From contig NZ_CANLSZ010000001.1 of assembly GCF_947493765.1 (NCBI RefSeq), positions 310,001-374,000 of the forward strand: a stretch of DNA of 64,000 nt, given 5' to 3'. Source of the DNA: an uncultured Arthrobacter sp. GTDB lineage: Bacteria; Actinomycetota; Actinomycetes; Actinomycetales; Micrococcaceae. Shown in pieces: positions 8,231-15,975 of the stretch. Each line of letters begins with the position of its first letter. Positions within the stretch are counted from its first letter, which is position 1. The notes below the pieces were generated by a model. It worked only from the letters and a program-made list of their open reading frames with translations, did no database searches and was not told where the DNA came from. A program made the translations under genes and the position numbers.

Positions 8231-8758
8231 ATGAGCACCACCGGAAGTCCCTCCCCCGTCCTCCGCAGCGGTCCCATCGAGCTGCGGCCCTACACGGAGA
8301 CGGACGAAGAAGCCTTCGTCGCCCTGTTCCAGGATCCCGAGGTCGTCCGGTACGTCGGCGACGGCCTGGAGACCGAGGAAGCCGATCGCGCTCTATTCCA
8401 CCGCGTCTTCTCCGAGGTGTATCCCGTGGACAAGTTCGCAGTATGGGCTGTGCTCGCCGAGGGCTCCGTCGTCGGACACGCTGAACTCAAGCCGTCACCT
8501 CGCGACGACGTCGACGGCTGGGAGCTCGTCTATGCGATCCGGCGCTCCCATTGGCGCAGGGGCTACGGTCGCCTCGTGGCATCGCTTGTCATCCGCTACG
8601 GGTTCGACGAACTCCGACTGCCGATGGTGTTCGCGACCGTCGACCTGGAGAACACGGCTTCGCTGGCGTTGCTGAAGGGCCTCGGCTTCGCGCAGGTCGG
8701 GGAGACTGTCGACAACGGGCAGCGGATCGCGGTCCTGTCGATACAGGCGCCTGAGTGA
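8231..8758 (+). CDS. GNAT family N-acetyltransferase (RimJ-like)
   Basis: A 175-residue protein of the GNAT_3/RimJ type: an N-terminal IELRPYTETDEEAFVALFQDPEVVRYVG block, a central WELVYAIRRSHWRRGYGRLVAS (acetyl-CoA loop R-R-G-Y-G) and the C-terminal VDLENTASLALLKGLGFAQVGE typical of this subfamily. Members often acetylate N-terminal amino groups of proteins or small molecules. No strong Shine-Dalgarno is seen before the ATG; a heptamer tandem repeat occupies the region just upstream. Confidence 0.88.
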   Translation: MSTTGSPSPVLRSGPIELRPYTETDEEAFVALFQDPEVVRYVGDGLETEEADRALFHRVFSEVYPVDKFAVWAVLAEGSVVGHAELKPSPRDDVDGWELVYAIRRSHWRRGYGRLVASLVIRYGFDELRLPMVFATVDLENTASLALLKGLGFAQVGETVDNGQRIAVLSIQAPE

Positions 8759-8829
8759 GAGCTGGAGCGCGAAGCGCGGTCGATGATCAAGGGGACAGGC
8801 CGCCGTCGTCGCGGCACACTCTCCCTGTT

Positions 8830-9342
8830 TCACTCCACTGCGTACTTGAATCCGCGATGTGAGCCGACGAATCCCAGGCGCTCGTAGAAGCGATGGGCGT
8901 CCTGCCGTGCCTCGTCGGAGGTGAGCTGTACCAGCCGTGCCCCGACCGAGAGGGCAGCGCTTTCCATGACCCACCGCAGCATCGCTGAGCCGATGCCACT
9001 CGATCTGTTGCCGCTGCTGACGCGGACTGCTTCGACCAGCAAGCGGGTCGAGCCGCCCCGCGCCAATCCAGGAATCCGCGTCAGTTGCATCATGGCCAGT
9101 GGTTCGTGCTCGGCGCCACTTACCACGAGCAGGTCGTTGGAGGGGTCCGCGACAATCGCCCTGAGAGCAATTCCGTAGGCGTCAGCATCTGCATCAGCAG
9201 CGTTGTCACCCCGTGTCGCACTGATCGGGTCGTCCGCGAGCAGGAGCCTCAGCGCGTCGAGGTCGTCAGGGGTAGCCCTGCGTAGAGTGAGGTCCTGGTC
9301 CTTGACATGGAGGGGAACCGGAAGGTTCAGCGACTGAATCAC
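8830..9342 (-). CDS. GNAT family N-acetyltransferase
   Basis: About 170 residues. LTLRRATPDDLDALRLLL opens the domain; LVEAVRVSSGNRSSGIGSAMLRWVME carries the acetyl-CoA loop (SSGIGS), and SDEARQDAHRFYERLGFVGSHRGFKY is the standard C-terminal signature. I chose the GTG at 9342 (VIQSLNLPVP); an AGGA directly abuts it with no spacer. The frame is open to a TTG at 9402, which has no ribosome site. Substrate unknown. Convergent with the preceding GNAT gene. Confidence 0.82.
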   Translation of the reverse strand: MIQSLNLPVPLHVKDQDLTLRRATPDDLDALRLLLADDPISATRGDNAADADADAYGIALRAIVADPSNDLLVVSGAEHEPLAMMQLTRIPGLARGGSTRLLVEAVRVSSGNRSSGIGSAMLRWVMESAALSVGARLVQLTSDEARQDAHRFYERLGFVGSHRGFKYAVE

Positions 9343-9451
9343 TCCTGAAGTGTCCCACTCACCATCGGCAGTGTTCGGCTGCACGGTCGAGCCAGTGCGC
9401 AAGGACGCTTTCGCGCTCGTATGGGTTCAGATCGACGCCCCACGGCAACGG

Positions 9452-9637
9452 TCACGTCTTCTGGCGAACCGTGGAAGCGCCACGCGCTCTGACGTCGTCG
9501 ACGGGGTGATCCCTGGGCAGATTGAACATTTCGACGAGCCGGTCGATGAGGAACCGATCATTAACGACGCCGACGACACCGCGTCGAGCAACAGGGTGCA
9601 GGAAGTCGTCGACGCAATTCGGTGCCGACGCAGTCAC
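9452..9637 (-). pseudogene. Possible gene remnant of unknown family
   Basis: A 61-codon minus-strand frame with typical codon use and a sequence such as VDDFLHPVARRGVVGVVNDRFL and VEMFNLPRDHPVDDVRARG. There is no ribosome-binding site, and the sequence looks like an internal or C-terminal piece of a larger protein. I cannot name a family. The rest of 9403-10044 contains only the repeat cluster and otherwise nothing recognisable. Confidence 0.25.
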
Positions 9638-9663
9638 TGATCAACCGGCGCGTCCAAGAGTAG

Positions 9664-9897
9664 TTCAATCCCACCCCTGGCTGCTGGACCGTGGGATCGG
9701 GCGGTCGATCCCACTGCTGGCGGCTGAACTTTGGGAATGGGCGACGTCAGTCGGTCGATCCCACCGAAGCTACCGGAAAACTCGGACTGAACGGCGTCGG
9801 ACGGTTGATCCCACGGTCAATCCCACCGCTGGCGGCTGAACCGTGGGATCGGTCGGTCGATCCCACCGAAGCTACCGGAGAAGTGGGAGCGGTCAGA
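9664..9897. repeat. Palindromic repeat cluster 1 (GATCCCAC family)
   Basis: At least five degenerate units. Inverted pairs include ATCCCAC/GTGGGAT at 9668-9697 and TCAATCCCACCGCTGGCGG...GTGGGATCGG near 9817-9851. Two unit types alternate: GATCCCAC-y-GCTGGCGGCTGAAC-...-GTGGGATCG and GTCGATCCCACCGAAGCTACCGG, the latter occurring twice (about 9754 and 9857). Same family as elements at 5.2 and 11.85-12.12 kb. Intergenic; function unknown. Confidence 0.75.
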
Positions 9898-10044
9898 CCG
9901 AGTGCGGCGTCGCGGCCGCAACTGCCCTCGTGCTCTGGTGCACCGGCTCGCAATTCATCTGCTCGCGCGGCATTGCACCACAGTCCGAATATCGCGGCGG
10001 GAAGATGTCGGGCCCAGGAACCTGAGCATCCGACACGGAAACGG

Positions 10045-10302
10045 TCAGCACCAGTACACATCGCTGCGGTGGCCCGGGGTTATCTTTGCCACGACGACGA
10101 CATTGTCATCGACGGTATACATGAGGCAGTAGTTCCCGACGCGAGCCCGGAGTCCGGCGCGCCCCTGGAGTGGCGTGGCTTCCGGCGGCCGCGGGTCCGT
10201 AGCAAGGAGTGCTATTGCTCCGCGACGACGGTCTCGATCCTGCTGGCCGATTCGCTTCAGCGCGCAGACCGCGGCGGGGCGCAACTCGATGCGGTACTTC
10301 AC
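10045..10302 (-). CDS. RelE/ParE-family toxin
   Basis: An 85-residue protein that fits the RelE/ParE fold: KYRIELRPAAVCALKRI (strand-helix), DRRRGAIALLATDPRPPEATPLQG (helix plus linker), and LRARVGNYCLMYTVDDNVVVVAKITPGHRSDVYW (final beta sheet with the basic residues and terminal Tyr typical of ribosome-dependent RNases). The GTG start overlaps the TGA that ends the antitoxin frame (GTGA), as in intact phd/relE-type modules. The toxin itself appears full-length and undamaged, although the antitoxin upstream is frameshifted. Confidence 0.85.
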   Translation of the reverse strand: MKYRIELRPAAVCALKRIGQQDRDRRRGAIALLATDPRPPEATPLQGRAGLRARVGNYCLMYTVDDNVVVVAKITPGHRSDVYWC

Positions 10303-10569
10303 GTCCAGCCCAGGTCGGCCTTCACCTGCGCCCACGGGATGCCGGGGCCCTCCTCGGCCATCGCCTCGTCGAACGCCTTGACGTCCTCAGCGTCCTCGAA
10401 GGCCTCGAGCATCCGCTCGTACTGTTCAGGACTCACGACGACGGCTGCCTGTGTTCATGCGCTCGATACATGCTGCTTCGCCCTTGGCGCGGGCGATGAC
10501 GTCGGAAAAGTGATTGCGCGCGTCGGCAATGCTGATGGTGGACCTGACTTGATCACACATTTGGTACAT
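10299..10569 (-). pseudogene. Phd/YefM-family antitoxin, split by a frameshift
   Basis: The N-terminal DNA-binding half reads MCDQVRSTISIADARNHFSD then VIARAKGEAACIERMNT before running out of frame to a TGA at 10426-10428. The expected continuation is found in another frame: AAVVVSPEQYERMLEAFED and on to VKADLGWT, ending in the TGA that overlaps the toxin start. A one-base change near 10447-10455 explains this. The C-terminal half could still be made separately: a GTG at 10436 (VSPEQYERM, 45 residues) overlaps the stop region of the first half. Start of the N-terminal half is ATG 10569 or 10560, both without a clear Shine-Dalgarno site. Confidence 0.75.
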
Positions 10570-10737
10570 GGGGGTGTATATCAAAGAACGCAGCGAGGCA
10601 GCTGACCCAAAGCTCGTGTCAAGCTCGTCACCGTTCTGGGCTACCAGATCCACCTGGTGGAGACTGAAGCAGTGGTCCCGGCGGAACCGAACGCGCACGA
10701 ACACAGCTGCAGTGAGTCATCATCGAGAAGGAACCTC

Positions 10738-11754
10738 ATGTCACAGCACAAGATTCACGAGATCCGATTGGCGAGCTTCGTCGAGGAAACCTTCCAACCC
10801 GATAATTTCGACGTCGCTGAAGCCGAGATCGAGACGACACTCGAGGACGGCCAGGTGCTCGTCAAGGCTCTGCGTTTCGGTCTGAATGCCGGGTTGGCGA
10901 ATCGCATCTCGGGTGGCTCCGGGCCGAGCACCCGCGCCCAGATGGCCGTGGGCGAGGTGCCGCAGAGTGATGCAGTCATGGAGGTGATCGAGTCGAAGAC
11001 CGAGGACTTCTCCCCCGGCGACCTGGTGGTACAACAGTGGGCGCCGTGGCGGACCCAGGACGTGGTTTCCGCCAGCCACCTCCGCAAGATCCGGGACGAA
11101 GTGCGAGATCTGCCGCTGGAATACCACCTCACGGTCCTCGGCCACGTGGGCTTCACCGGCTGGGTAGGACTGGTCCATGTAGGTCAGGTGGACCCTGAGG
11201 ATGTCGTCTTCGTCTCTGCTGCCTCGGGCGGCGTGGGCAGCTGCGTGGTCCAGTTCGCGGCGGCGAAGGGCGCCCGCGTGATCGGCAGCGCGGGCTCCGC
11301 GGAGAAGGTCGCACTGGTTCAGGACCTCGGTGCGGACTCCTGTATCAACTACCACGAGGGCGATCCGACGGAGCTTCTGGCCAGCGCCGCCCCCGACGGC
11401 ATCACGCTCTACTTCGACAATGTGGGCGGGCCCCTGCTGGAGGCAGCACTCGACCAGTTGCAAATGCACGGGACAGTGGTGATCTGTGGAGCGGTGTCCC
11501 AGTACGGGCAGAAGTCGCCGCAGGGACCGTCCAATTACCTCCGGATGATTTCGCATGAACTCACGATGCGGGGCTTCGCGGTCACAGAGCACGAGGATCT
11601 GCGAACGGCCTTCGAGCAGGAGGTGGGCACGTGGGTGCGTGCTAGTACGGTCACCAGCCTGCACACGGTGTTCGAGGGCTTCGACGCAATTCCGGAGGCC
11701 TTCGCCGCCCAGCTCGGTGGTGGAACGCGCGGTCGTGTGATCGTGGCCCTGTAG
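10738..11754 (+). CDS. NADP-dependent oxidoreductase of the MDR superfamily (prostaglandin-reductase/leukotriene dehydrogenase type)
   Basis: A 338-residue zinc-independent medium-chain reductase. The cofactor-binding Rossmann motif is VFVSAASGGVGSCVVQFAAAKG, followed by GSAGSAEKVALVQDLGAD and YFDNVGGPLLEAALDQL, the hallmark of the CurA/YncB-type NADP-dependent enone reductases. No zinc-ligand cysteines. An AAGGA six to seven bases before the ATG supports the start. It probably reduces alpha,beta-unsaturated carbonyls; the physiological substrate is unknown. Flanked on both sides by the palindromic repeat clusters. Confidence 0.9.
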   Translation: MSQHKIHEIRLASFVEETFQPDNFDVAEAEIETTLEDGQVLVKALRFGLNAGLANRISGGSGPSTRAQMAVGEVPQSDAVMEVIESKTEDFSPGDLVVQQWAPWRTQDVVSASHLRKIRDEVRDLPLEYHLTVLGHVGFTGWVGLVHVGQVDPEDVVFVSAASGGVGSCVVQFAAAKGARVIGSAGSAEKVALVQDLGADSCINYHEGDPTELLASAAPDGITLYFDNVGGPLLEAALDQLQMHGTVVICGAVSQYGQKSPQGPSNYLRMISHELTMRGFAVTEHEDLRTAFEQEVGTWVRASTVTSLHTVFEGFDAIPEAFAAQLGGGTRGRVIVAL

Positions 11755-11845
11755 CTGACGAGAGCGGTCGACGCTGATCTCGCCCGTGACACTCTGCCGT
11801 CAATGGTGCACCGGTCACGCATGCTGGATTAGTCGACGTCGGCCA

Positions 11846-12121
11846 GTCGATCCCACACTCGGCGGTTGAAGAGTGGGAGATCGGCGCGGAGACATCTTCC
11901 GATCCCACTGCTGGCGGCTGATGTCAGGGAAGGACGTGCCGATCCCACGGAAGCTGCGTGAAGAGTGGGGTCAACCGACGTGGACCGGTCGATCCCACAG
12001 TCGGCGGTTGAAGAGTGGGAGATTGGCCTGAATGCATCTTCCGATCCCACAGCTGACGGCTGACGTCCGGGAATGAACTGTCGATCCCACGGAAGCCGCG
12101 CGAAGAATGGGATCGACCGAC
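11846..12121. repeat. Palindromic repeat cluster 2: two tandem copies of a ~142-bp unit
   Basis: Copy A begins at 11846 and copy B at 11988. Each copy holds three sub-elements in the same order: GTCGATCCCACAnTCGGCGGTTGAAGAGTGGGAGAT, then CCGATCCCACwGCTGrCGGCTGA, then GATCCCACGGAAGCyGCG...GAAGArTGGGrTC. The last one (12080-12117) has perfect 10-bp ends GTCGATCCCA/TGGGATCGAC, identical to the ends of the 5.2-kb element. Fills most of the 497-base gap before the DUF4129 gene. Confidence 0.8.
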
Positions 12122-12251
12122 GCAGCCTCTGAGGCAGCCTGACCCGCGACCCGGATCGCCGTCGGACCCCGGCCAGCGGCCCGGTGGCTTTGGTAGGCTC
12201 CACCCAATGTGACCCTCAGGGGTCCTGACAACCACTACCGGCGGGGGAATC

Positions 12252-12995
12252 GTGGGAACGAAGCGCATCGCGCATCGGCGAGGACGGACTCCGGGAACCA
12301 CCCCTACGCCGTACGTCCTCACGGTAGTCGTGCTCGTCCTCGCCGTCCTGGCCGCAGGGTTCATGGGCGACTTCTCCGCCCGGCCCGTCATCGATGCAAC
12401 GGTCAGCCCGGTGGAGCCCACGAGTATCCCCACGCCCTCTGCCGAGATGACACCCGCACCACAGGTCGACGACGGCGAGCGCATCGTGATCGACTCGAAG
12501 CTGACCATGGCGGTCTTCGTCCTGCTGGTCATCGCCCTCCTTGCCCTAGTGGTGCGCTATCTCCTGCGGCTGAGGTCCCGCCCGAGCATCAGGGGTGGGA
12601 GCCTCGACGAGGCACAGGTCCGCCCCGCAGGAACCCTGGAGCCCGTCGCCGAAGCATTACCGACCTGGACGAGGACGGCCGAGCAGCTCCTGGTGGACGA
12701 TGCCGACACCTCCGACGCCGTGATCCGCTGCTGGCTGGACTTCGAGCAAATGTGCGCGAGCGCGGGAGTGCCGCGCCGAGCCACCCAGACGACGTCGGAC
12801 TTCGCCTCCGCGGCTGCGCAGGCCCTCGATCTCCCGGTGGAGCCTCTGACCACCCTCAACCGGCTGTACCAGCGGGCCCGCTTCGCGCGCGGCCGCCAGG
12901 ACGGCCACGGTGCCCTCGGACGGGCCGATCGCGAGCTCGCGCTGAGGAGCGTCCGGTTGCTGGCCGCTTCCACCGACGGTCCGGTCCGCCGGTGA
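12252..12995 (+). CDS. DUF4129 domain membrane protein
   Basis: A 247-residue protein with two transmembrane segments (about residues 21-41 and 85-106) separated by a Pro/Thr-rich extracytoplasmic loop, and a cytoplasmic DUF4129-type C-terminal domain (SDAVIRCWLDFEQMCASAGV ... TPPEAF-like region TTSDFASAAAQALDLP). GTG start is set by GGGGGAA just upstream. First gene of a five-gene operon with MoxR and DUF58 proteins, a combination thought to act in envelope-protein maturation or stress; function here is inferred only from that association. Confidence 0.8.
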   Translation: MGTKRIAHRRGRTPGTTPTPYVLTVVVLVLAVLAAGFMGDFSARPVIDATVSPVEPTSIPTPSAEMTPAPQVDDGERIVIDSKLTMAVFVLLVIALLALVVRYLLRLRSRPSIRGGSLDEAQVRPAGTLEPVAEALPTWTRTAEQLLVDDADTSDAVIRCWLDFEQMCASAGVPRRATQTTSDFASAAAQALDLPVEPLTTLNRLYQRARFARGRQDGHGALGRADRELALRSVRLLAASTDGPVRR

Positions 12996-13456
12996 AGCCC
13001 TCGGCCTGGGCCGTCACCGGCGTCCTGACCTTCCTCGCGCTCGTGGCTGCCTGGTTCTTCGGACTCGACCCGGCACACGCGGTGGTCCTCGTAGGAGCGG
13101 GTATCACTGCGGGGATCGCCAACGGCGTTCTGGAAGCCGTCGACGTTCCGCGCCCTGTGCTGAGCCCCCTTCCCCCACCGATCCTCGGGCTGGCCGATCT
13201 GCAGGCACTGGAGTTCTCCCTGTCCGCCAGGGAACCGGGCTCGCGGACGATCCTCGAGGTCCACACCCTGGCCCGGTCCGTGATCGCGCTGCGGGAGGAC
13301 ACCCGGAGGACCACGACGCTCCAGGCCTTCGCCACCGGTCCCGTACCCGTGATGCTCACGCACCGCGAACTCCGCGCCCTCATCGACGAGATGGAACGTC
13401 GCGTGCAGCACGCCGACCCGCCAGCACTTACCAGGAGAGCCCATGCCAAGCCCTGA
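12992..13456 (+). CDS. Two-helix membrane protein of the MoxR/DUF58 cluster
   Basis: A 154-residue protein: two adjacent transmembrane helices (residues 4-24 and 31-51), a Pro-rich turn, then a soluble helical part ending TRRAHAKP. The GTG start overlaps the previous gene's stop (GTGA) and its own 3' end overlaps moxR by 14 bases, so it is certainly part of the operon. I do not recognise a named domain. Confidence 0.7.
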   Translation: MKPSAWAVTGVLTFLALVAAWFFGLDPAHAVVLVGAGITAGIANGVLEAVDVPRPVLSPLPPPILGLADLQALEFSLSAREPGSRTILEVHTLARSVIALREDTRRTTTLQAFATGPVPVMLTHRELRALIDEMERRVQHADPPALTRRAHAKP

Positions 13457-14471
13457 TCCGCGGAGCACCAGCACAGCAGTGAGCGACGCTCCGGGTACGG
13501 AGCGCACGACCGGGACTGCCACCGAGGCGGCCCGCGTGGGTCAGGAGGTGCTCGAGCGGACGGCGACCGTCGTCGTCGGCGCGGCCCCTGCGCTGCGTCT
13601 GGCTCTGGCAGCAGTGCTCGCAGGAGGCCATGTCCTGTTCGAGGATCTTCCCGGTCTCGGCAAGACCCTCGCGGCCAAGACCCTCGCCCAGGCCCTCGGC
13701 CTGGACTTCCGGCGCCTGCAGTTCACCCCCGATCTGCTGCCCTCGGACGTCACGGGCTCGTCGATCTTCAATCCGGCGACGCGTGAGTTCGAGTTCAGGC
13801 CAGGGCCCATCTTCGCGGGCCTGTTCCTGGCCGATGAGATCAACAGGACCTCACCCAAGACGCAGTCCGCCCTGCTGGAGGCCATGGCGGAGGGCCAGGT
13901 CTCCGCGGAGGGCACCACCCTGGTGCTCCGCCGTCCTTTCCACGTCTTCGCGACGTCCAATCCGATCGAGTTCGAGGGCACCTATCCCCTGCCCGAGGCC
14001 CAACTGGACCGCTTCATGGTCCGCCTGCGCTTCGGCTACCCGGGGCCGGGCGGGGAGCAGGACATCATCGCGCGGCGCATCGGACGACGCCGGGATGCCA
14101 CGGAGGTCGCGAGCGTCACCTCCGCCGACGGACTGCTGGCCCTGCAGGCCGCCGTCGAGGCGGTGGACGTGGACGACGACGTCATCGACTACGCCGTGCG
14201 GCTCGCCACTGCGACCCGCAGCCATCCGGCCATCGAGGTGGGTGCCTCTCCGCGCGGCTCGCAGGCTCTGGTCCTGCTGGGCCGGGCACTCGCCGTGCTC
14301 GACGGCCGCGCCTTCGTCCTCCCCGAGGACGTGGTGGAGTCCGCCGTCGCCGTCCTCGCGCATCGGCTCACCCTGACGCCGTCGTCCTGGGCGCAGGGCG
14401 CATCGACGGAGCGGGTGGTCCAGGACGTCCTGGCCGAGGTTCCCACACCCCCGACCGTGCCGCGTGGCTAG
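13443..14471 (+). CDS. MoxR-family AAA+ ATPase
   Basis: A 342-residue AAA+ ATPase. Walker A EDLPGLGKT at residues 67-75, Walker B LFLADEIN at 127-134, sensor 1 ATSNPIE, and a C-terminal lid region with the sensor-2-like GASPRGSQALV. MoxR proteins act as chaperones, usually with a VWA or DUF58 partner, and the partner gene follows immediately with an 8-base overlap. The first 30 residues are low-complexity and poorly conserved. Confidence 0.93.
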   Translation: MPSPDPRSTSTAVSDAPGTERTTGTATEAARVGQEVLERTATVVVGAAPALRLALAAVLAGGHVLFEDLPGLGKTLAAKTLAQALGLDFRRLQFTPDLLPSDVTGSSIFNPATREFEFRPGPIFAGLFLADEINRTSPKTQSALLEAMAEGQVSAEGTTLVLRRPFHVFATSNPIEFEGTYPLPEAQLDRFMVRLRFGYPGPGGEQDIIARRIGRRRDATEVASVTSADGLLALQAAVEAVDVDDDVIDYAVRLATATRSHPAIEVGASPRGSQALVLLGRALAVLDGRAFVLPEDVVESAVAVLAHRLTLTPSSWAQGASTERVVQDVLAEVPTPPTVPRG

Positions 14472-15975
14472 GGGCACTGTGGCTGAAGGCAGTACGGCCC
14501 GGGGCAAGACGGCTGAGGGCACGAGGGCCGGCGGCGGTGCGGCCCGGAGCAAGGATGCCACCCGCTCCCCCGGCCGGGCGCTCGCCCTGATCGTCACGCT
14601 GATCTGCGTCATCGGGGGCCTGGTCTCGGGGCGTCCGGAGACCGTGGCCCTGGCGGCCCCGTTCGCCCTCCTCGCCCTCTCCGGACGGATCTCCAGCACG
14701 TCCAGCACCGCAGCAGACACCGTGACGGAGCCCTCCATCCGGATCCAGACGGAGCGACGGCTCGCAGGGGACAGCAGCAGACTCCGGCTCCTGGTCACGC
14801 CCCGCTCGACGGCGAAGCCATCGGCGTCGTCCCTCGTCGGTGTCACCCTGGCGGCTCCGGGGTGTCCCGCCGACGCGCTGGTCCTCCGGGCGGACGAGAC
14901 CTGCCCTTTCCTCGCTGACATCCCCGTCTCCGGGGAGGTCGCCGTCCTCTCCTACGGCTCCGCCGGTTTCTCCGCCGACCTCACCGCCACCACCGACTTC
15001 GTCCAGGCCCCGCCGGTCCGGGTTACCATCCTCCCGCAGCTGGGCCCGAGCCTGGCCGGACCTGTGTCCAGGCGCCTGAGCGGACTCAGCGGCTCCCACA
15101 CCTCGAGGCGTCCGGGCGAGGGCGGTGAGCTGAGGTCCATCGCCCCGATGCAGCCGGGAGATCAGCAGCGGCGCATCGACTGGCGGGCCACGGCACGCCG
15201 ATCGGCCGACCAGGACAGGCTCATGGTGCGACGGACCTTCGCGGACGCCGAGGCATCCGTGTTCCTGATCATCGATCAGGCACATGATCTGCCGGCGTCC
15301 ACCGAGGACTGGTTCGCCACGGGCACCGACGTCCTCGGTCAGGGCTCGCTGCACGTGGCCCGGACGGCGGCAGCCACCGTCGCGGCCTCGTACCTGGCCG
15401 CCGGCGACCGCGTGGGGCTCGACGATCTCTCCGGCACGCGGCGAGCGCTGCGCACGGCAGCCGGAGCACGGCAGCTCGAGCAGATCCGCACACGCCTCGC
15501 GGGCACCGCCGTCGTCCCGCGGCGCCGGCGACGCCGGGACCCCCTCCCGCCGCAGGGAGCCGTCGTGATGGTCTTCTCGGCCTTCCTCGACGACGAGCCG
15601 GCGCGTCTGCTGCGCCTCTGGCACGCGCAGGGTCACCCGGTGGTCGGCGTGGACTGCGTACCTTCCCTGGAGCGGACGGAGACCTCCGCCGCGCAGGCGA
15701 GCACCGTACGACTGACCCTGCTGCGACGCCGGCTGCTCCTCGAGGAACTCAGGGCCGAGGGCATCACCGTCCTCTCCGGCTCCGCGCGTCGTGCACCCAG
15801 AAGGGTGCCCGACGGCGCACCGGCCGCGGCGCCCGACGCGCCGCTCGTGGACGGCGCCCTGATGGATCTCGGGACCGGCCTGCGGCTGCTGGCACGCCGC
15901 GCGGGCAGGAGCACAGGGGCGGGCAGGAGCACCGCATCAGGCGCGGCCCCAAGCACGATCCGGAGCAACCGCTGA
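14464..15975 (+). CDS. DUF58 domain protein
   Basis: A 503-residue membrane-anchored protein. Basic/Gly-rich N-terminus, two transmembrane helices at about residues 39-75, a beta-rich extracytoplasmic part (100-200), then the DUF58 core: GGELRSIAPMQPGDQQRRIDWRATARR followed by a VWA-like domain (VFLIIDQAHDLP, with DxSxS-type metal site degenerate). The GTG start overlaps moxR and the stop overlaps the next start (TGATG). C-terminus is repetitive (GRSTGAGRSTASG). Probable partner of the adjacent MoxR. Confidence 0.88.
   Translation: MARGTVAEGSTARGKTAEGTRAGGGAARSKDATRSPGRALALIVTLICVIGGLVSGRPETVALAAPFALLALSGRISSTSSTAADTVTEPSIRIQTERRLAGDSSRLRLLVTPRSTAKPSASSLVGVTLAAPGCPADALVLRADETCPFLADIPVSGEVAVLSYGSAGFSADLTATTDFVQAPPVRVTILPQLGPSLAGPVSRRLSGLSGSHTSRRPGEGGELRSIAPMQPGDQQRRIDWRATARRSADQDRLMVRRTFADAEASVFLIIDQAHDLPASTEDWFATGTDVLGQGSLHVARTAAATVAASYLAAGDRVGLDDLSGTRRALRTAAGARQLEQIRTRLAGTAVVPRRRRRRDPLPPQGAVVMVFSAFLDDEPARLLRLWHAQGHPVVGVDCVPSLERTETSAAQASTVRLTLLRRRLLLEELRAEGITVLSGSARRAPRRVPDGAPAAAPDAPLVDGALMDLGTGLRLLARRAGRSTGAGRSTASGAAPSTIRSNR

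Noticed and set aside
9691-10605. A 304-codon plus-strand frame across the repeat cluster and toxin locus
   Set aside because: It is made of translated repeats and antisense of the toxin-antitoxin genes, with no ribosome site.
9664-12121. The GATCCCAC repeats as a CRISPR array
   Set aside because: Units are degenerate, palindromic, of uneven spacing, and there are no cas genes or unique spacers of regular length.
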